A stretch of 64,000 bases of DNA. It comes from Heliocidaris tuberculata. Lineage: Eukaryota; Echinodermata; Echinoidea; Camarodonta; Echinometridae. The notes under the pieces are model-generated. The model saw only the letters and a program-made list of their open reading frames with translations. It searched no databases and was not told the origin of the DNA. The stretch is taken from positions 3,447,008 to 3,511,007 of the forward strand of contig CM046839.1 in assembly GCA_025618425.1 (NCBI GenBank). Reading direction: 5' to 3'. This document shows positions 45,822 to 57,640 of this stretch, piece by piece. Position numbers and translations under genes: made by a program. Position 1 is the first letter of the stretch. Each line of letters starts with the position of its first letter.

Positions 45822-46489
45822 AGGATGCGTTTATGCTTTCTTTGTGAAGCCAGAATGAGCGTTTTGAAACGCTCATCTAAAACATTCACCTTAAAAAAAA
45901 AAAAAGCAGTTTCACAGGGTTATGCTTATGCTTCTTTTCTCCAGCAAGATTGGCAAACCTGCACTGCGCATGCTGCGTTGATCCCGGGAGGGCAGGTCAA
46001 GTTGAGGCACACACTTTTTCGAAAGTTTAGAGTTACTCTATGTATACTGCTTGCCATGTTCTTCTAGCAAACCTGTAGCGACAAGCTGGTGGTCTGCCAA
46101 CTTGTCGTAGATGGGTTTTGACAATGCAAGGAGAAAGGCTCGTAGTTCATCTTCACTATAATTTGAGCCCTTGACACTCATAATCATAGACCTAAGGTAT
46201 TAAGTAAACAGGTAGGTCTTGCTCGGATGCCGACTGTATGCGTGAACCGGAAACATGTTTATATGACGTCATATAAACACGCTTACAAATGATTGTGCGT
46301 TTATGCTTCCCCAGAAACCCGTCTCTTTGGAGAAACGCCAATTCAAAACGCACCTTCTTGTGAGTTTTACATCAGCGATTCAAATCAGCGATTATACGAA
46401 AATGAATGAGGACACAACTGTATTTTGAACTAAAGTACGCGTAACAAAAGGCTCATTCTGGCCTGAAAATAGGAGCATAAACGCACCCT
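45822..46489. mobile_element. 668-bp element with GGRTGCGTTTATGCT ends
   Basis: Left end AGGATGCGTTTATGCT, right end its inverse (AGCATAAACGCACCC). Both arms continue with an inverted CCAGAATGAGC about 20 bases in. The interior repeats TGCGTTTATGCTTCCCC and GTTTATATGACGTCATATAA, the latter itself a palindrome. No recognised coding frame; the plus frame at 45825-46067 is an element by-product. Confidence 0.78.
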
Positions 46490-46639
46490 TATAGTCTTCA
46501 TCTCTACTCTGTTCTGTCTGATTTATGAGTCTTTTTTTAGAAGGGAACTTTGTTAAGTGTAAGATCCATTCATCCAACTTTTAGAATTCCCAGATCTGTT
46601 CATCATCCATTCTCTTGTTCAATGAAAATTTCCAGGTTT

Positions 46640-47023
46640 AAAGAGAAGGTTGAGTTCTGGGGATGGTGAAAAATAACTTATGAGCTTTCCAATCCTTTTA
46701 TCTCAGTTTGGAAGAAGATCATAGCAGAAATGTCCCCAGAAAAGGATTGCTCTTCAAATTCCCTCACATTCAAAATATGAGGAGAAATAGCTGAAGTGTT
46801 TGAGCGAACATTCATGCCACACATGTGTGCTGTCCTATAAAATCATTTCTGTATGCAGTGCATGTGCTTTTCAGCAAGGTTGGGTCAACTTCTCATCATT
46901 TTGATGATTCCAAAACCACACAGTACACACCAATTCTTATGTAGACGTGATTAAGCTTTCCCAATTTTTTGAGACAGTTTCTTTCACAATTTTATCCAAC
47001 AACCAGAACTCAACTTTATCTTT
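46640..47023 (+). mobile_element. TTAAAGGG-family MITE, copy 4
   Basis: A 384-bp copy from AAAGAGAAGGTTGAGTTCTG to CCAGAACTCAACTTTATCTT plus T. It has the same internal word order as copies 2 and 3 (GAGCTTTCC, GAAATGTCCCC, GTGCATGTGCTTTTCAGC and ACCAATTCTTATGTAGAC). Confidence 0.92.
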
Positions 47024-48264
47024 TATATCTTGGAAAGAAGTACAGAGTACTGAATCATATTGTAACCAGACAAGATGGGAATTTGTTTTGAATGTAGGCT
47101 ACTATGTTTGCTTTTCATCATCAAAGTTATAAAAGGACTTATTCCTAGCGTAGGAAATATGATTAATTGATTAATCATGACATGAATAAAAAATGTCAGC
47201 CACTAAAATCCCTTTTTTCACAAAAAAAAGATAGTCAGAGCTGTCCCCATCACAATCAAATTCTACCACACAAAACATCCTCAAAAACACCATTTCCCTT
47301 TAGGTGCCTGATGTATATGTGAGCCCACCTAAATTTTCACAGCTTGTGTAAAACTCCATTTCTCTTTTTCTTTTATTAAAATCAATAAATATCATTTAGC
47401 TCCATAAGGCAAAAAAACTGATGCCTATCCTCCCCCCTGGCAAGATGGGAAGAAAACAGGAAGAAGCAAACATCCTTCATGCCACTCTGCCTGACCTATC
47501 TGCAGTGATGTTATCCCCGGTCTTAAAACTATGAGATAAACATGATTGAATTTCAATGTTCTTCAAGGAATACCCTTTCTTTATTTCGATCATCTTCTCA
47601 TTGCTCTCTGTTATTGGCGGTTGGTCGGTTCGGTCAGGAGGCACATGCTCCCAGGCCGATAGCTGTGTGGATTGGCAAGTGCTCTTGTGTTACCATGGTG
47701 AAGTAGTGATGCGTTCATACCCTGCATCATCACATTCCTGTCCATAACCTTGGAGGAGGAGGCTTCAAAAACTGAATCTCTTATTCTTATGTGAAATAAA
47801 AAATTTTACAAATCTAAAACTGCTTTAGAGGTTTACAAATTAATACTATTGGTATACATGTATGTAACTGTATGTAAGAACATCCGTCCTATACTATAAA
47901 CATTGCAAAATAAAAGATATTATCTCCTGGAATGCATTTGTATTATATACACCAATTAATACTTGTTGAATTTCTTTCATTGCATCTATTTGCCATATAA
48001 ATCATTACTGTTATGATGTAAATCTTTATTATGAGACAGGATTGGAAACATTCCTTCACTTACAATTCATATTTTTCAATTCATTTCATAAAGAGATAAC
48101 AAATTATTCTGATACATGTAAGCATAAATTTCAGCAATGAGTCTGAACTTGAAGCTCTCATTCCTCAAGATATGGGGATTTTCAATGAATGTTACAGATA
48201 TGTACATTTTAAGTACATGTAGCATTCATTATCACCATTATTACATTACCCTCCAATTTATCTC

Positions 48265-48545
48265 AATGATAATCCTAATGATGATCCTTATGACAATCCA
48301 AATGATAATCCAAATGATAATCCTAATGATAATCCTAATGATAATCCTAATGATAATCCTAATGATAATCCAAATGATAATCCTAATGATAATCCTAATG
48401 ATAATCCTAATGATAATCAATGATAATCCAAATGATAATCCTAATGATAATCCTAATGATAATCCTAATGATAATCCTAATGTTAATCCTATTGATAATT
48501 CCAATGATAGTAATGCTAATGATAATCCTAGTCTGGTTAATCCTT
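48265..48545 (+). repeat. 12-bp minisatellite AATGATAATCCT
   Basis: About 20 tandem units of AATGATAATCCT with CCA variants, grading into diverged units at the right. Because the period is a multiple of three, both strands stay open. The plus strand reads Asn-Asp-Asn-Pro or Met-Ile-Leu-Met-Ile-type repeats and the minus strand Gly-Leu-Ser-Leu/Ile-Arg-Ile-Ile. I do not regard either as a gene. Confidence 0.93.
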
Positions 48546-49913
48546 TCAAATGATAGCTAATCTGTTTTATTTCCTCTCCAGTGTAAATGCACCCTTTGCC
48601 AAAGTTGTTTACATGGTATGGAGTCTTATCGAGTGATTGCTCCATTTTTCCTTTTTTTTTTTCCTTTCTCCTCCTCTATCAGGCTACTAGCTCCCTCGCT
48701 CTCCGTTGACTGGGCCAGGCATCCAAGACGTAAACACGTTAAAGGGTCTGTCTAGTATCAGGCCGTGCATGGTGGATGCAAGCCATGCCGGATGATGCTG
48801 TCCCAATGTTTGTCTTTTCAGGTGACTCACTTGAACGACACCCTTTCTCCCTGTTTTTCACTTTTTACTTTCTCTGGGAATTCACTCTTAGTTGCAGTTT
48901 GGACAGAAAATATCTACTCAAACGTTGAAGGGATAGTCCACCGTGAATCAGGCAGTTGTAACAATAACTTCTTAATTAAAATTTAGTAATTAGGAAGCTC
49001 AGTATCAAAAGTGAATGTGAGAAATCAGCAATACAAATGCATTATATTCATCATGTAGCTAAAACTGATCCAGTTGCTTCAGTTCAAATGTACTACAGCT
49101 GTATTTTTGAAACATAATAGGGGAAATCTCGTCTTGAATAATTATGTAGAATAGTCATGTTAGTACACACATAACAGAGGATTACCTTTAATGTAGCTTT
49201 TATTTCACTTTACTTTCCATTGATAGCTGTGCTGTTTGCTTTACCCCAGTTCAGACTTGGAAAACTATACAAGATTTTGTTTGAGAATGACATAGCTCTA
49301 TGATTTAGTAACATATTCTTTCTTGTGTAAACATCGTATGATATAATAAAAAAATTTAAAAACAGAGGTATGGGCATGATATCTATACAGGAACTCAATA
49401 AGGAATTAAGATTGTCTTGCCATATGGATGTTGGTAATATGATTTTGGTGCACAACTATGCACGTCCCTCCTAAATGGGTTTCATTTAGAATATTTCTTT
49501 ATATTGATATTCATCCGATGTGCATGCCCCCTTTTCCTACACTTTCATTATATGTGTTCAATACAATTTTCCTCTTGTGTAAAAGAGCCTTTTAGAATCA
49601 TATTTCTTAATGGCCAGACAGCAGGTGACTTCAGGGCTAAATAAAAGGTATTCAAAAAACCAGAGTGTGGAGATTGAAGCATGAAGCACATTGCTCACAG
49701 TCACAGGCACAATATCCATAAATAATGGGTCAAAAGCTGCAAGGATAATAGGCTAATAAACAAATCCCAATTGTCTCCCCATTCTTTCCTTCATCTTGTT
49801 TCTATTCTTACCTCTATCAAGTCTAATGATAATGTCAAGTTTAAATCTTAGATGTAATCTAAGCTCTGGTAATATAAATGAGGCCTGGATGTAGAATATT
49901 TTAGCGCATTTCA

Positions 49914-50064
49914 CCCCCCCCCCCCCAAAAAAAAACAAAAACAAAAACAAAAACAAAACAAAAAAACAAAAAAAAAAACAAAACAAAACAAACAAACAAA
50001 CAAACAAACAAACAAAACAAAACAAAACAAAACAAAACAAAACAAAAAAAAACAACAAAAAAAA
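49914..50064. repeat. C13 run followed by (AAAAC)n/(AAAC)n
   Basis: Thirteen C residues, then about 140 bases of A with single C every 3-5 bases, including clean (AAAC)5-6 and (AAAAC)6-7 blocks. Confidence 0.92.
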
Positions 50065-50186
50065 CCCATTATCCATTAATAATGTGTCAAACACTGCCAG
50101 GCCAATAGACTAACAAATTCCTGTTTTTTTCTCATTCAAAAACTTAAGAAAAGGGCGATATTAAATCTGAAAGGTACACTGGAGTT

Positions 50187-50337
50187 CTGGAGCCCGTTGC
50201 ACAAAACTTGCGTTTGATCACAACTCCTAAAAATCAAATGCAAGTCCTTAATGCGCACTTCTGATTGGCTAAAAATAAAGTTGCGTTTGATTTTCCTGAG
50301 TTGCGTTCGAACGCAAGTTTTGTGCAACGGGCCCCAG
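50187..50337. mobile_element. Foldback MITE with GGGCCC-like ends (copy 3)
   Basis: A 151-bp inverted repeat: left CTGGAGCCCGTTGCACAAAA, right its near-perfect inverse ending GGGCCCCAG. The arms carry CTTGCGTTTGATC and the centre has GATTGGCT, the inverse of the CCAATCA type. Related to the elements at 3.3 and 14.2 kb. Confidence 0.88.
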
Positions 50338-51724
50338 GGTCATCTAAACTGCATTTCAAGAGATACAGGCTATTAGTCATGAGTGGATGGGGGTTGAGAT
50401 TAATGATAAACACCTTCAATGAAGTCCAAAGGAAAAATATAATACAATTCCATAGCAGTAAGCTGAGAGCAAAAAGGGCTTTAAACCCATTGGATAAAGT
50501 ATGTGAGTTGCCTTCGTCTGGCTCCCAACAAACTACTTCATCTGAATGTTCTCATCATCCAAAGATAAATAACTCATGAATGCATCACAAATATCATAAC
50601 TGCCTCGTTATTTCATTTATGATGTCCATTACCATTCCCCAAGTTTGCTATTCCCTCATTTCTGAAAACAAATTAATCAAACGAAGTGGAACTATCCCTG
50701 AAAAAGTTACAATGAACTTTAGACTTTGAATTAAATGATACCTGGTAATATTCCACTATGCAATCAAATACAAGGCAAAGGTTGTTTATCATGTAACATT
50801 TTTGCTTTTCTTCAGAAAGATAATCATTCTTATAAGAATATTTTTTAGAAACTTTCTGCATTTTTTTAAATATTAAATTTTAATTTTAGATTCTTCTTCC
50901 TTCCCACCACTAAAATCTCCATAAATTCAAAGAAACGGCACTAAATGCTTCGAATACAATATATCTATTTTTAATGACTTACATCATTCACTTGTTAATA
51001 GAATCAACTTCACAGATTCAGTTATTATAAAGAGTTGGTAAGTAACCATAAACATTTACCTGAATGCCAGAAGGGTAATAACTCACAATACTGGAAACGC
51101 TGTTATTTTTGCGTGATTGTTTTGTATTGTAATAAGGGGGTTGCTTTTTTACAAGTTTTTAACTTTTTTAGCAATCCTGGCATATCTTTTATCATTGTAT
51201 TTGTTTTTTTAAACAAAATGTGATTTTATTTTGCCTAATAAATGTGAACTGAATTGAATTGAATTAAATATTCGCGCTGAGCGACCCCAAAACATATTCG
51301 CGGGTTCTTGAATCTGCGCTGCACAATTACTCACTCGCAAAAATGCAAGATTTAATTTGATATTTCAATGCATGACAATCCTTTTTCTGCCATAGGTATA
51401 GCTCTAAAATCGTGCTAATATTTTCATGTGTTCTAGAATTTGCGCCCACCGATAATAGCGAAAAAATCCGTGAAAATTAATGTACCACGAATATTTCTGC
51501 ATTTACAGTAATTCATTACTTAAAGATAAACAGCCTCCTAGATCTGAGAAGACAATGTCAAAATAGCAAGTTGTTCATTTTAAATGGAATGATAGCATCT
51601 TATGAGAATCAATTCTGGACATGACTGGAGCAAACTTTTCATCTTATTGTTTCTGATGAGAGTCAGAAGGGCTTTTTTTATTAATTCACATGGAGTATCA
51701 ATATTCTTGCTCCAAGCAGACATT
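50338..51724 (-). other. Upstream/intron segment
   Basis: No exon is recognised. It holds two relatives of the GCCAGAAGGG motif (51060-51084 and 51659-51682). Confidence 0.4.
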
Positions 51725-51945
51725 AAAGGGATTCGGTAACTTTGTGGAGGCTTGATTTAATAAATTGTTGAATTTTGATATCTGTCTTGTATAATGATGT
51801 TTACTTTTGTGAAGCACATGATGATTTTGAAGTGCTTTTTTTCCCCCCTGGGCTTCATTTTTACACCATATTACATACAATGATAGCATGTAAGGCCAGG
51901 CAGCTCAGATTTTATAAAGCCTCTACAAAGTTACCAAATCACTTT
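51725..51945. mobile_element. 221-bp TTAAAGGG-ended MITE
   Basis: Left end TTAAAGGGATTCGGTAACTT, right end AAGTTACCAAATCACTTTAA. The inverted match is about 30 bases with a few differences. The interior is AT-rich with CAAAAGTAAA-like words and no coding frame of note. The outer AAAGGG matches the ends of the larger elements at 23.8 and 27.0 kb. Confidence 0.85.
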
Positions 51946-54787
51946 AAGATGTCTAAAGTGTTTCATACCTTTCATACCTTTCATACCTGTATTCAGAAGA
52001 TTTCACAGTAACTCTACTCAATGAAAACCACTTTAATCTTCTTCCAATCTTATTCCAGGAAACTTATCTCGCTACCAATTCCAAACCAATTCTTGAATTA
52101 TGAGACCAGGACTATCGATGAAAATTTATATGGGAAAGCGGAGAGGTTACTCGACTTTAAAAGTGCTAGGGTTCCCTGCTTGTGAAGAATTATCATATTC
52201 ATGGTCGTGTGTTCAAGAGTACTAGACCTGAATTTAATCCCCTTTGGTTCTTTGAGTGTGTAGGAAAGAGAAAAGCCATGAATTCTACACTCTCTTTAGC
52301 TGGAAAGTGGAAGAGACCAGAGTTGTAAGAGGATAGATAGAATCTGCAAGAGATCTCCTTTAAGGTAGGAACAAGGACCTCCTCAGGGTATACTTCTACA
52401 GGTTGTTGTTTTGTCTTCCATCCCTGCTTTACAATTACAAGAAAGAGAAAGGGAAATCGGGATGCTCAATCTTTCTTGGAGGGTTTTGATGTGAATAAAT
52501 GAGTGGTGAAAGTAAATGTTTATGTAAATAAAACTTGGCAGGGGAGGTGGGTTGTAATTTATAAAGGTGTTCGTCTCATGATTAACTCATTTTTAACTGT
52601 TACAAAAACAGCAACAAAAAAAAAAATCATGCAGGGAGACCTCCCAGAAGCTCTTGACATGTCTTCTTTGTTCCATAACATTTTATCCTTTTTTATATTT
52701 GATTTTGTCCTTCCTTTTCAACCAGTAAGCACCACCAAAAAATCTCTGGGACCATGCAATCCAAATTCATTTCAAAATTTGAATAAATGTTTAATAGTTC
52801 CAATTGCTTTTTTTATATAGTTTGTATAATATGACCCTAATATTCCAAAACAAATCAGCAACTTTTCTGGACACAAGCCAAGAGGATTTCTTATCAGGCC
52901 CAGATCATGTTAATGGTTAACTTATATTACAAATGTCGGCTCTCACCATGTCTTTACCCTAAAATCAAGTGTAGCTGAGAAACCCTTATAACTTCCGTAA
53001 AGCAGAAGAAATGGAAAAAGGGCTTAGGGGAAGTATTGCCCTTAAATCTGTAAGAAAAGCCCTGTAATATGGTGAACTGTTTATACTACAGTTCTTATCA
53101 GTTATTATTAAGCAAAATGGTTTAAAGGGAAATCCAACCTTCATGGAAAGTTACAAAGAAAGAGGAAAAATGAGAGAAGAAGAACAAAAAAATAGTCTTG
53201 CCCTGACTCCAAGGAAAATTTTATTTTCTCTCAGCAAACATTTTGTTCTACCAGAGACTGTGTAACAACCTCATCACAACCGCACGTACCAAATAATCAC
53301 CCTCATCACCACTCTGTGTATCAAGATCATGTCATGCTTGGCGTTGTCAATGATTAACAGATTTTTTTCGCACCATATGCTTCCCTTTCTCCACCTAACT
53401 TGGTCACACTGATCTACTGCTGATGGTAAACAACTGGCTATATACAGGGTCATAGTGTGGTCAATGACTCCATTCACTAAGTCTCCAGGTACGACTCATA
53501 ATCCCTGTTATGGACAGCAGTGGTCTGCAATGCATTTTTTCATAAATTAATGGGTGAAATTGAACTCTTACAAAAGGTCTCTTCAGCCATGTATATGGAT
53601 GGCTTATGTCTTTGTGGCAGTGTGACTTCAAATTATGCATTCAAAAGCTGAATACCATTTTGAAAGAAGAATTGGAAAGAGTGGCATGAATTGATTTGAG
53701 CTTACTGTGGACAAAATGTAATTATCATATTTATAAATAATATAATTTTCAGACGTTGTGGCGCACTCCATGTAAACAAACGCTTAATATTTTCGCACGG
53801 TTTGCACTGCAGGTGCTGTACTATCTCATCGACATCGCGAACGGTCCGTGCATGCACAGCTCTTACCATCATTTTTTCTTTTTTTTATTCTGCTATAAAT
53901 ATATCATTGCATTATGAAGGTAAGGAATATCATGAAAATGATTTCTGATCGAATGACTAACGATCGAAGCTTGATGGTAAAGCCAAAGCGCGCCGATGTA
54001 ATGTTGATATATGATGACAGGTTACGTCACTTCCGCTTATAAGCCGGTGTCGAGTCCACTCTGGTGTTACAGCTACTAATTGCGGGACTGAGTCCGGCCT
54101 TGGGCCGACTTCAAACCACATCCAGAGGTGGACTGGGATGGAGGCGGCCTCAGTCCCGCTTTTTCAAAAAAAGTTGCTGATACACATACGTCGAGCCGCC
54201 TCTGGAGGTGGCCTCAGTCCACTTTTAAGGGGTATGTGTAACAGGGGTCTTAGATCAGCAGTAGATGTAGAATCAGTTTTATAGAAAATTTCAGCTGGTT
54301 TGAAAAATTCTAGATATTTTACATTAAATGTAATGTAACATGTACAAACCATGTACTACATCTGTAAGCATGAGCAGGGAGAAGTGATGGACTGAGTTTA
54401 CATTATTTGAATGTGTAGCTTTTTAGGATGCTTTGGTGGAAATATTTTCCTCCACATAATTAACACCCTACCCTCATCTCTAAATGGTACAGTTCATTCA
54501 TTCTCTGAAAACAAGGAGAGTAAGCAAGATTTCAAGCTTTCCCAAGTTTCAAAATGCAAAACAACATATTCTATTTGGTCACTCAAATGCTATTCATAAA
54601 CAAAGCTTTAAAAATGGTGTGCATTGTTCTGAGACAAAATAACAACCATTCAAACTCATATTCACATTAAAAAGAGAGATATTATCACCTATGAAGTATG
54701 AAGAAAGTGTTCATGCAATTTCCTGTTTGAAAGGTTAGTTACTTATTATTGAGTATGTGTTGGTGAAATTGCTGAATGCATACTATC
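51946..54787 (-). other. Upstream/intron segment
   Basis: No exon is recognised. It contains a perfect triple CATACCTTT repeat near 51964-51988, a solo end of the 589-bp MITE family at 53124-53180 (AAAGGGAAATCCAACCTT), and a GC-rich patch at 54025-54245 with repeated GTGGACTG/CAGTCC words that may be another foldback. Confidence 0.4.
53124..53180 (+). mobile_element. Solo terminal repeat of the 589-bp MITE family
   Basis: AAAGGGAAATCCAACCTT is followed by ACAAAGAAAGAGGAAAAATG, which closely matches the inverted right end of the element at 23765-24353. The matching other end was not found nearby, so it is a truncated copy. Confidence 0.65.
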
Positions 54788-55175
54788 AGTGGCGGAGGAG
54801 GAGGAGGATGAAGAGGAGGAGGATGAAGAGGAAGAGGAGGATGATGGAGGAGGAGGAGAAGGAGGAGGAGGGGGAGAAGGAGAAGGAGGAGGAGAAGGAG
54901 GAGGAGAGGAGGAGGTGAAGGATGAGGAGGTTGAGGAGGAGGAGGAGGTGGTGGAGGAGGAGGAGAAGGAGGAGGAGGAGGAGGAGGAGGAGAAGGAGGA
55001 GAAGGAGGGGAGGAGGAGGAGGAGAAGGAGGAGGAAGAGGAGGAGAAGGAGGAGAAGGAGGAGGAGGAGAAGGAGGAGGAGGAGGAGAAGGAGGAGGAGG
55101 AGGAGGAGGAGGAGGAGGAGAAGGAGGAGGAAGAAGAGGAGGAAGAGAAGGAAGGGAGAAAAGAGAGAGAGAAGC
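54788..55175 (+). repeat. (GGA)n polypurine tract
   Basis: Almost 390 bases of GGA/GAA triplets with few pyrimidines on the plus strand. It generates spurious Glu/Arg/Gly-rich frames on the plus strand and Ser/Leu-rich frames on the minus strand. It is long enough to form triplex (H-DNA) in principle. Not a gene. Confidence 0.93.
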
Positions 55176-57410
55176 TTTTGTAAGAGTATCATCTGCCTAT
55201 GTCCATGATGTCAGCTGACATGTGCCCAAAAGCAAAAAAACAGAACCATAAAACATGGTTGGAACGGAAAGTGTTTACTTTAAAATTGCTGTTGTAAAAT
55301 CATGATTAGTCTCAGTTAAAGATGAGAGCAAGAATGAATTAGACACATTGAAAGGCAATGGGAGAAACAAACCTGAAACCTCACAAAGTGAGCTTTCATA
55401 AAATACTTTTTAAAATGTTGTAAACTTTCAGAAGTTGAACATAGGGTCAAAAAGAAAACATTGCCTTTTCTGTTCATTTTTTACTTTTGAAGTCCTCCTG
55501 GTAAATACATGTAAAGAAATCTGGAAGTAATTATTTATAGAAATTTCTATTCTTCGAAAACATTTTCACTTCGCATTTGTTTTTTTCATATTCACGTAGG
55601 TACTACATATAAATAAAATGAAGCCTTTGAAATAATAGTATAACTCTTTTCAGATGAAATATTTTCCTTACTACAATTTTAAAAAAGACAAACCAAACAA
55701 ATAACTAAGGAATGAAAATACATGTATTTGCAGCTTTTCCAGGTATATTTCGCAGTTGTGCCCTTTCATTATCTCCTCAGTACCTGTGCTTGTTACTTGG
55801 ATGAAAAACTGTGCACAAGCAAAGGAAAGACAGAACGATAAGTTACAGAATGAATAACAGGAATTTAAAAAATTAATAATCTAGCACATTATCAAGGTCT
55901 ATTTTGCGGCTTGTGTCTTATTGCCTCATCCATACTTCTGTGTTCATTCTGATGAGAAACCAGTATAAAATTACCTTTATGTGAACAGGTATTTGATTCA
56001 ATATGACAAAAGTGAGATTTCCTCTTAGCAATTTTTATACATATGATTGCTTTTGTACCAGAGATTTCTAGAACTCCTGTGTAATTTTTTTTTTCCATGG
56101 TGAGAAACAAGGCACATGTCTCAATTCTCTGTAAAACAGCTGTGAGGATAGCAGTAAACAGTATCAATCACTGTCATAGTGTTACCAAAAACAAATTCAC
56201 ACTTCAATATGAAATATCGTTATCAGAAGCAGTGTGGTAACGGGTACAAGCTATTTTCAGGTTTTATAATCATGGTGTTTTGGTCAGGTTACATTTCTAT
56301 TTCAGTAAAAGCTGCTGTAGGGTGGGGCTTAACTTGTGACTGACTGCTTTCAGCCCAATTAGTAAATGTTTTGATTTTTTTTTTAAATAGCCAGCAGAAA
56401 ACCGAGACCTACTCTGTAAATGTGTATTTTCATGTTGACAAATCTGGTGTATTTATTTATAATTTCTTTCTCTATTTCTTCTTCACTGGAACTATCAAAC
56501 ATTCAAAAAATCTATTTTCAAATATTAGCAATAAGAATGAGTACCATCTGTCTCTCCGTCTGAGTAAAACAGGTGCTATTAACAGGAATGCTAGGACATT
56601 GACCTTGTTTTTTATATCACTGTTTTAGAAAGGATTTATCATTTTACAAAATAGCCAACTAAATGAAAAGGCTCAGATAGAATGCTCCTCATCAAATTCT
56701 AAAATGAAGCAATATCCATCAGAAATAACTCCATCACGGGAGGATGGAAAGAGAAAGACACAAACAAAGAGCGATACATAATACATCCCTTCTCGAAAAC
56801 AAACAGGGAAACGGAGAGCAACACGAGGGAACTCGCACAAAAGTGAGGAAAGCAATATGCCGCCATCACCAGGCACATCGCCAAGTTGTTTTGACAGAAA
56901 AACTATTTTTAGCCGCAGCTCTGCCATCCTCTGGCAAATATGTTTTGATCAGCAATAACAGCATGGCATGTGCATAGAGTCTGAGTGAGAGAGAGAAGGA
57001 CGGAGTGAAAGGGGAATGGCATGGCAAAGACGCAGTGTACGCCATAATCAGCTCTGGTTTAACGAGCATGGCAGTGTGGGTGGGTGTGTATGTGTGTGTG
57101 TACGTGTGTGTCTGTGCGTGGCTGCATCGTAGGCGATGCAGGGCTGACGAGCGTGGCCGGGAAGCATGCGATGTTTACGCTAAAGACAGAATCGTGTTGT
57201 TTTCCGCATGCTGATCACCCATGGACTAATTCAATATGGAATGATTAATCAAAAATCAAGCTGGAAAATATAAGTTGATATTGAATGCATAATTGAGAAT
57301 GGCTGCCTGCAGAGTCATGCCAGGGCTATATTCACATCTCAGGGAGATTTCAACATGGCTCTCCTGTCAAAAACAAAACCATTTACGTGCATGCTATCTA
57401 TAACTCATTT
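55176..57410 (-). other. Upstream/intron segment with a CpG-containing patch
   Basis: No exon is confirmed. The part at about 56680-57215 is richer in CpG than its flanks, and on the minus strand has pyrimidine-rich sequence followed by ATGs opening short hydrophobic frames (56866-57069 and 56673-56927). It is a candidate for promoter or exon 1 of InR, but no phase 1 donor at the right place was found. A GT-rich run lies at 57087-57115 and a hairpin (CTGCATCG/CGATGCAG) at 57122-57141. Confidence 0.3.
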
Positions 57411-57640
57411 CATCTCTCTCTCTCTCTCTTTCTCTATTCATCTCTCGCTGTCTCTCTCTCTCTCTCTCTTTCTCTATGCATCTCTTCTCTTCTTTGTCTG
57501 TCACTCTGTCACTCTCCCTTTCTCTCTCTTTCCATCTCTTGCTCTCTCTCTCTCTTTCCCTTCACTCTTTCTCATTACCCCCTCTCTGTGTCTCGCTCTA
57601 TCCCTCTCTTTCTCTCTCTCTTTCTCATCATCCCTCATCT
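57411..57640. repeat. Long (CT)n tract
   Basis: About 230 bases of CT with CTTT, CATC and CTGT interruptions. All three plus frames remain open through it, which explains the overlapping Ser/Leu-rich frames there. Confidence 0.92.

Larger units (their letters stand above)
47024..50186 (-). other. Upstream/intron segment
   Basis: No exon is recognised. A GC-richer patch lies near 47600-47750 and the 12-bp minisatellite at 48265-48545. Isolated TTAAAGGG or TGAAGGGATAGTCCACC words at about 48738 and 48928 may be remnants of MITE ends. Confidence 0.4.

Noticed and set aside
48137..48645. 138- and 134-codon frames with NDNP or GLSLGLSL repeats
   Set aside because: Produced by the 12-bp minisatellite, whose period keeps every frame open; no flanking coding signal.
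54025..54245. Possible further foldback element with GTGGACTG/CAGTCC words
   Set aside because: Short inverted words are present but no clean terminal inverted repeat or target duplication could be defined.
54746..55218. Long Leu/Ser-rich and Glu/Arg-rich frames on both strands
   Set aside because: They are direct translations of the GGA tract.
57122..57141. Hairpin CTGCATCG/CGATGCAG as a microRNA precursor
   Set aside because: The stem is only 8 base pairs, too short for a pre-miRNA.
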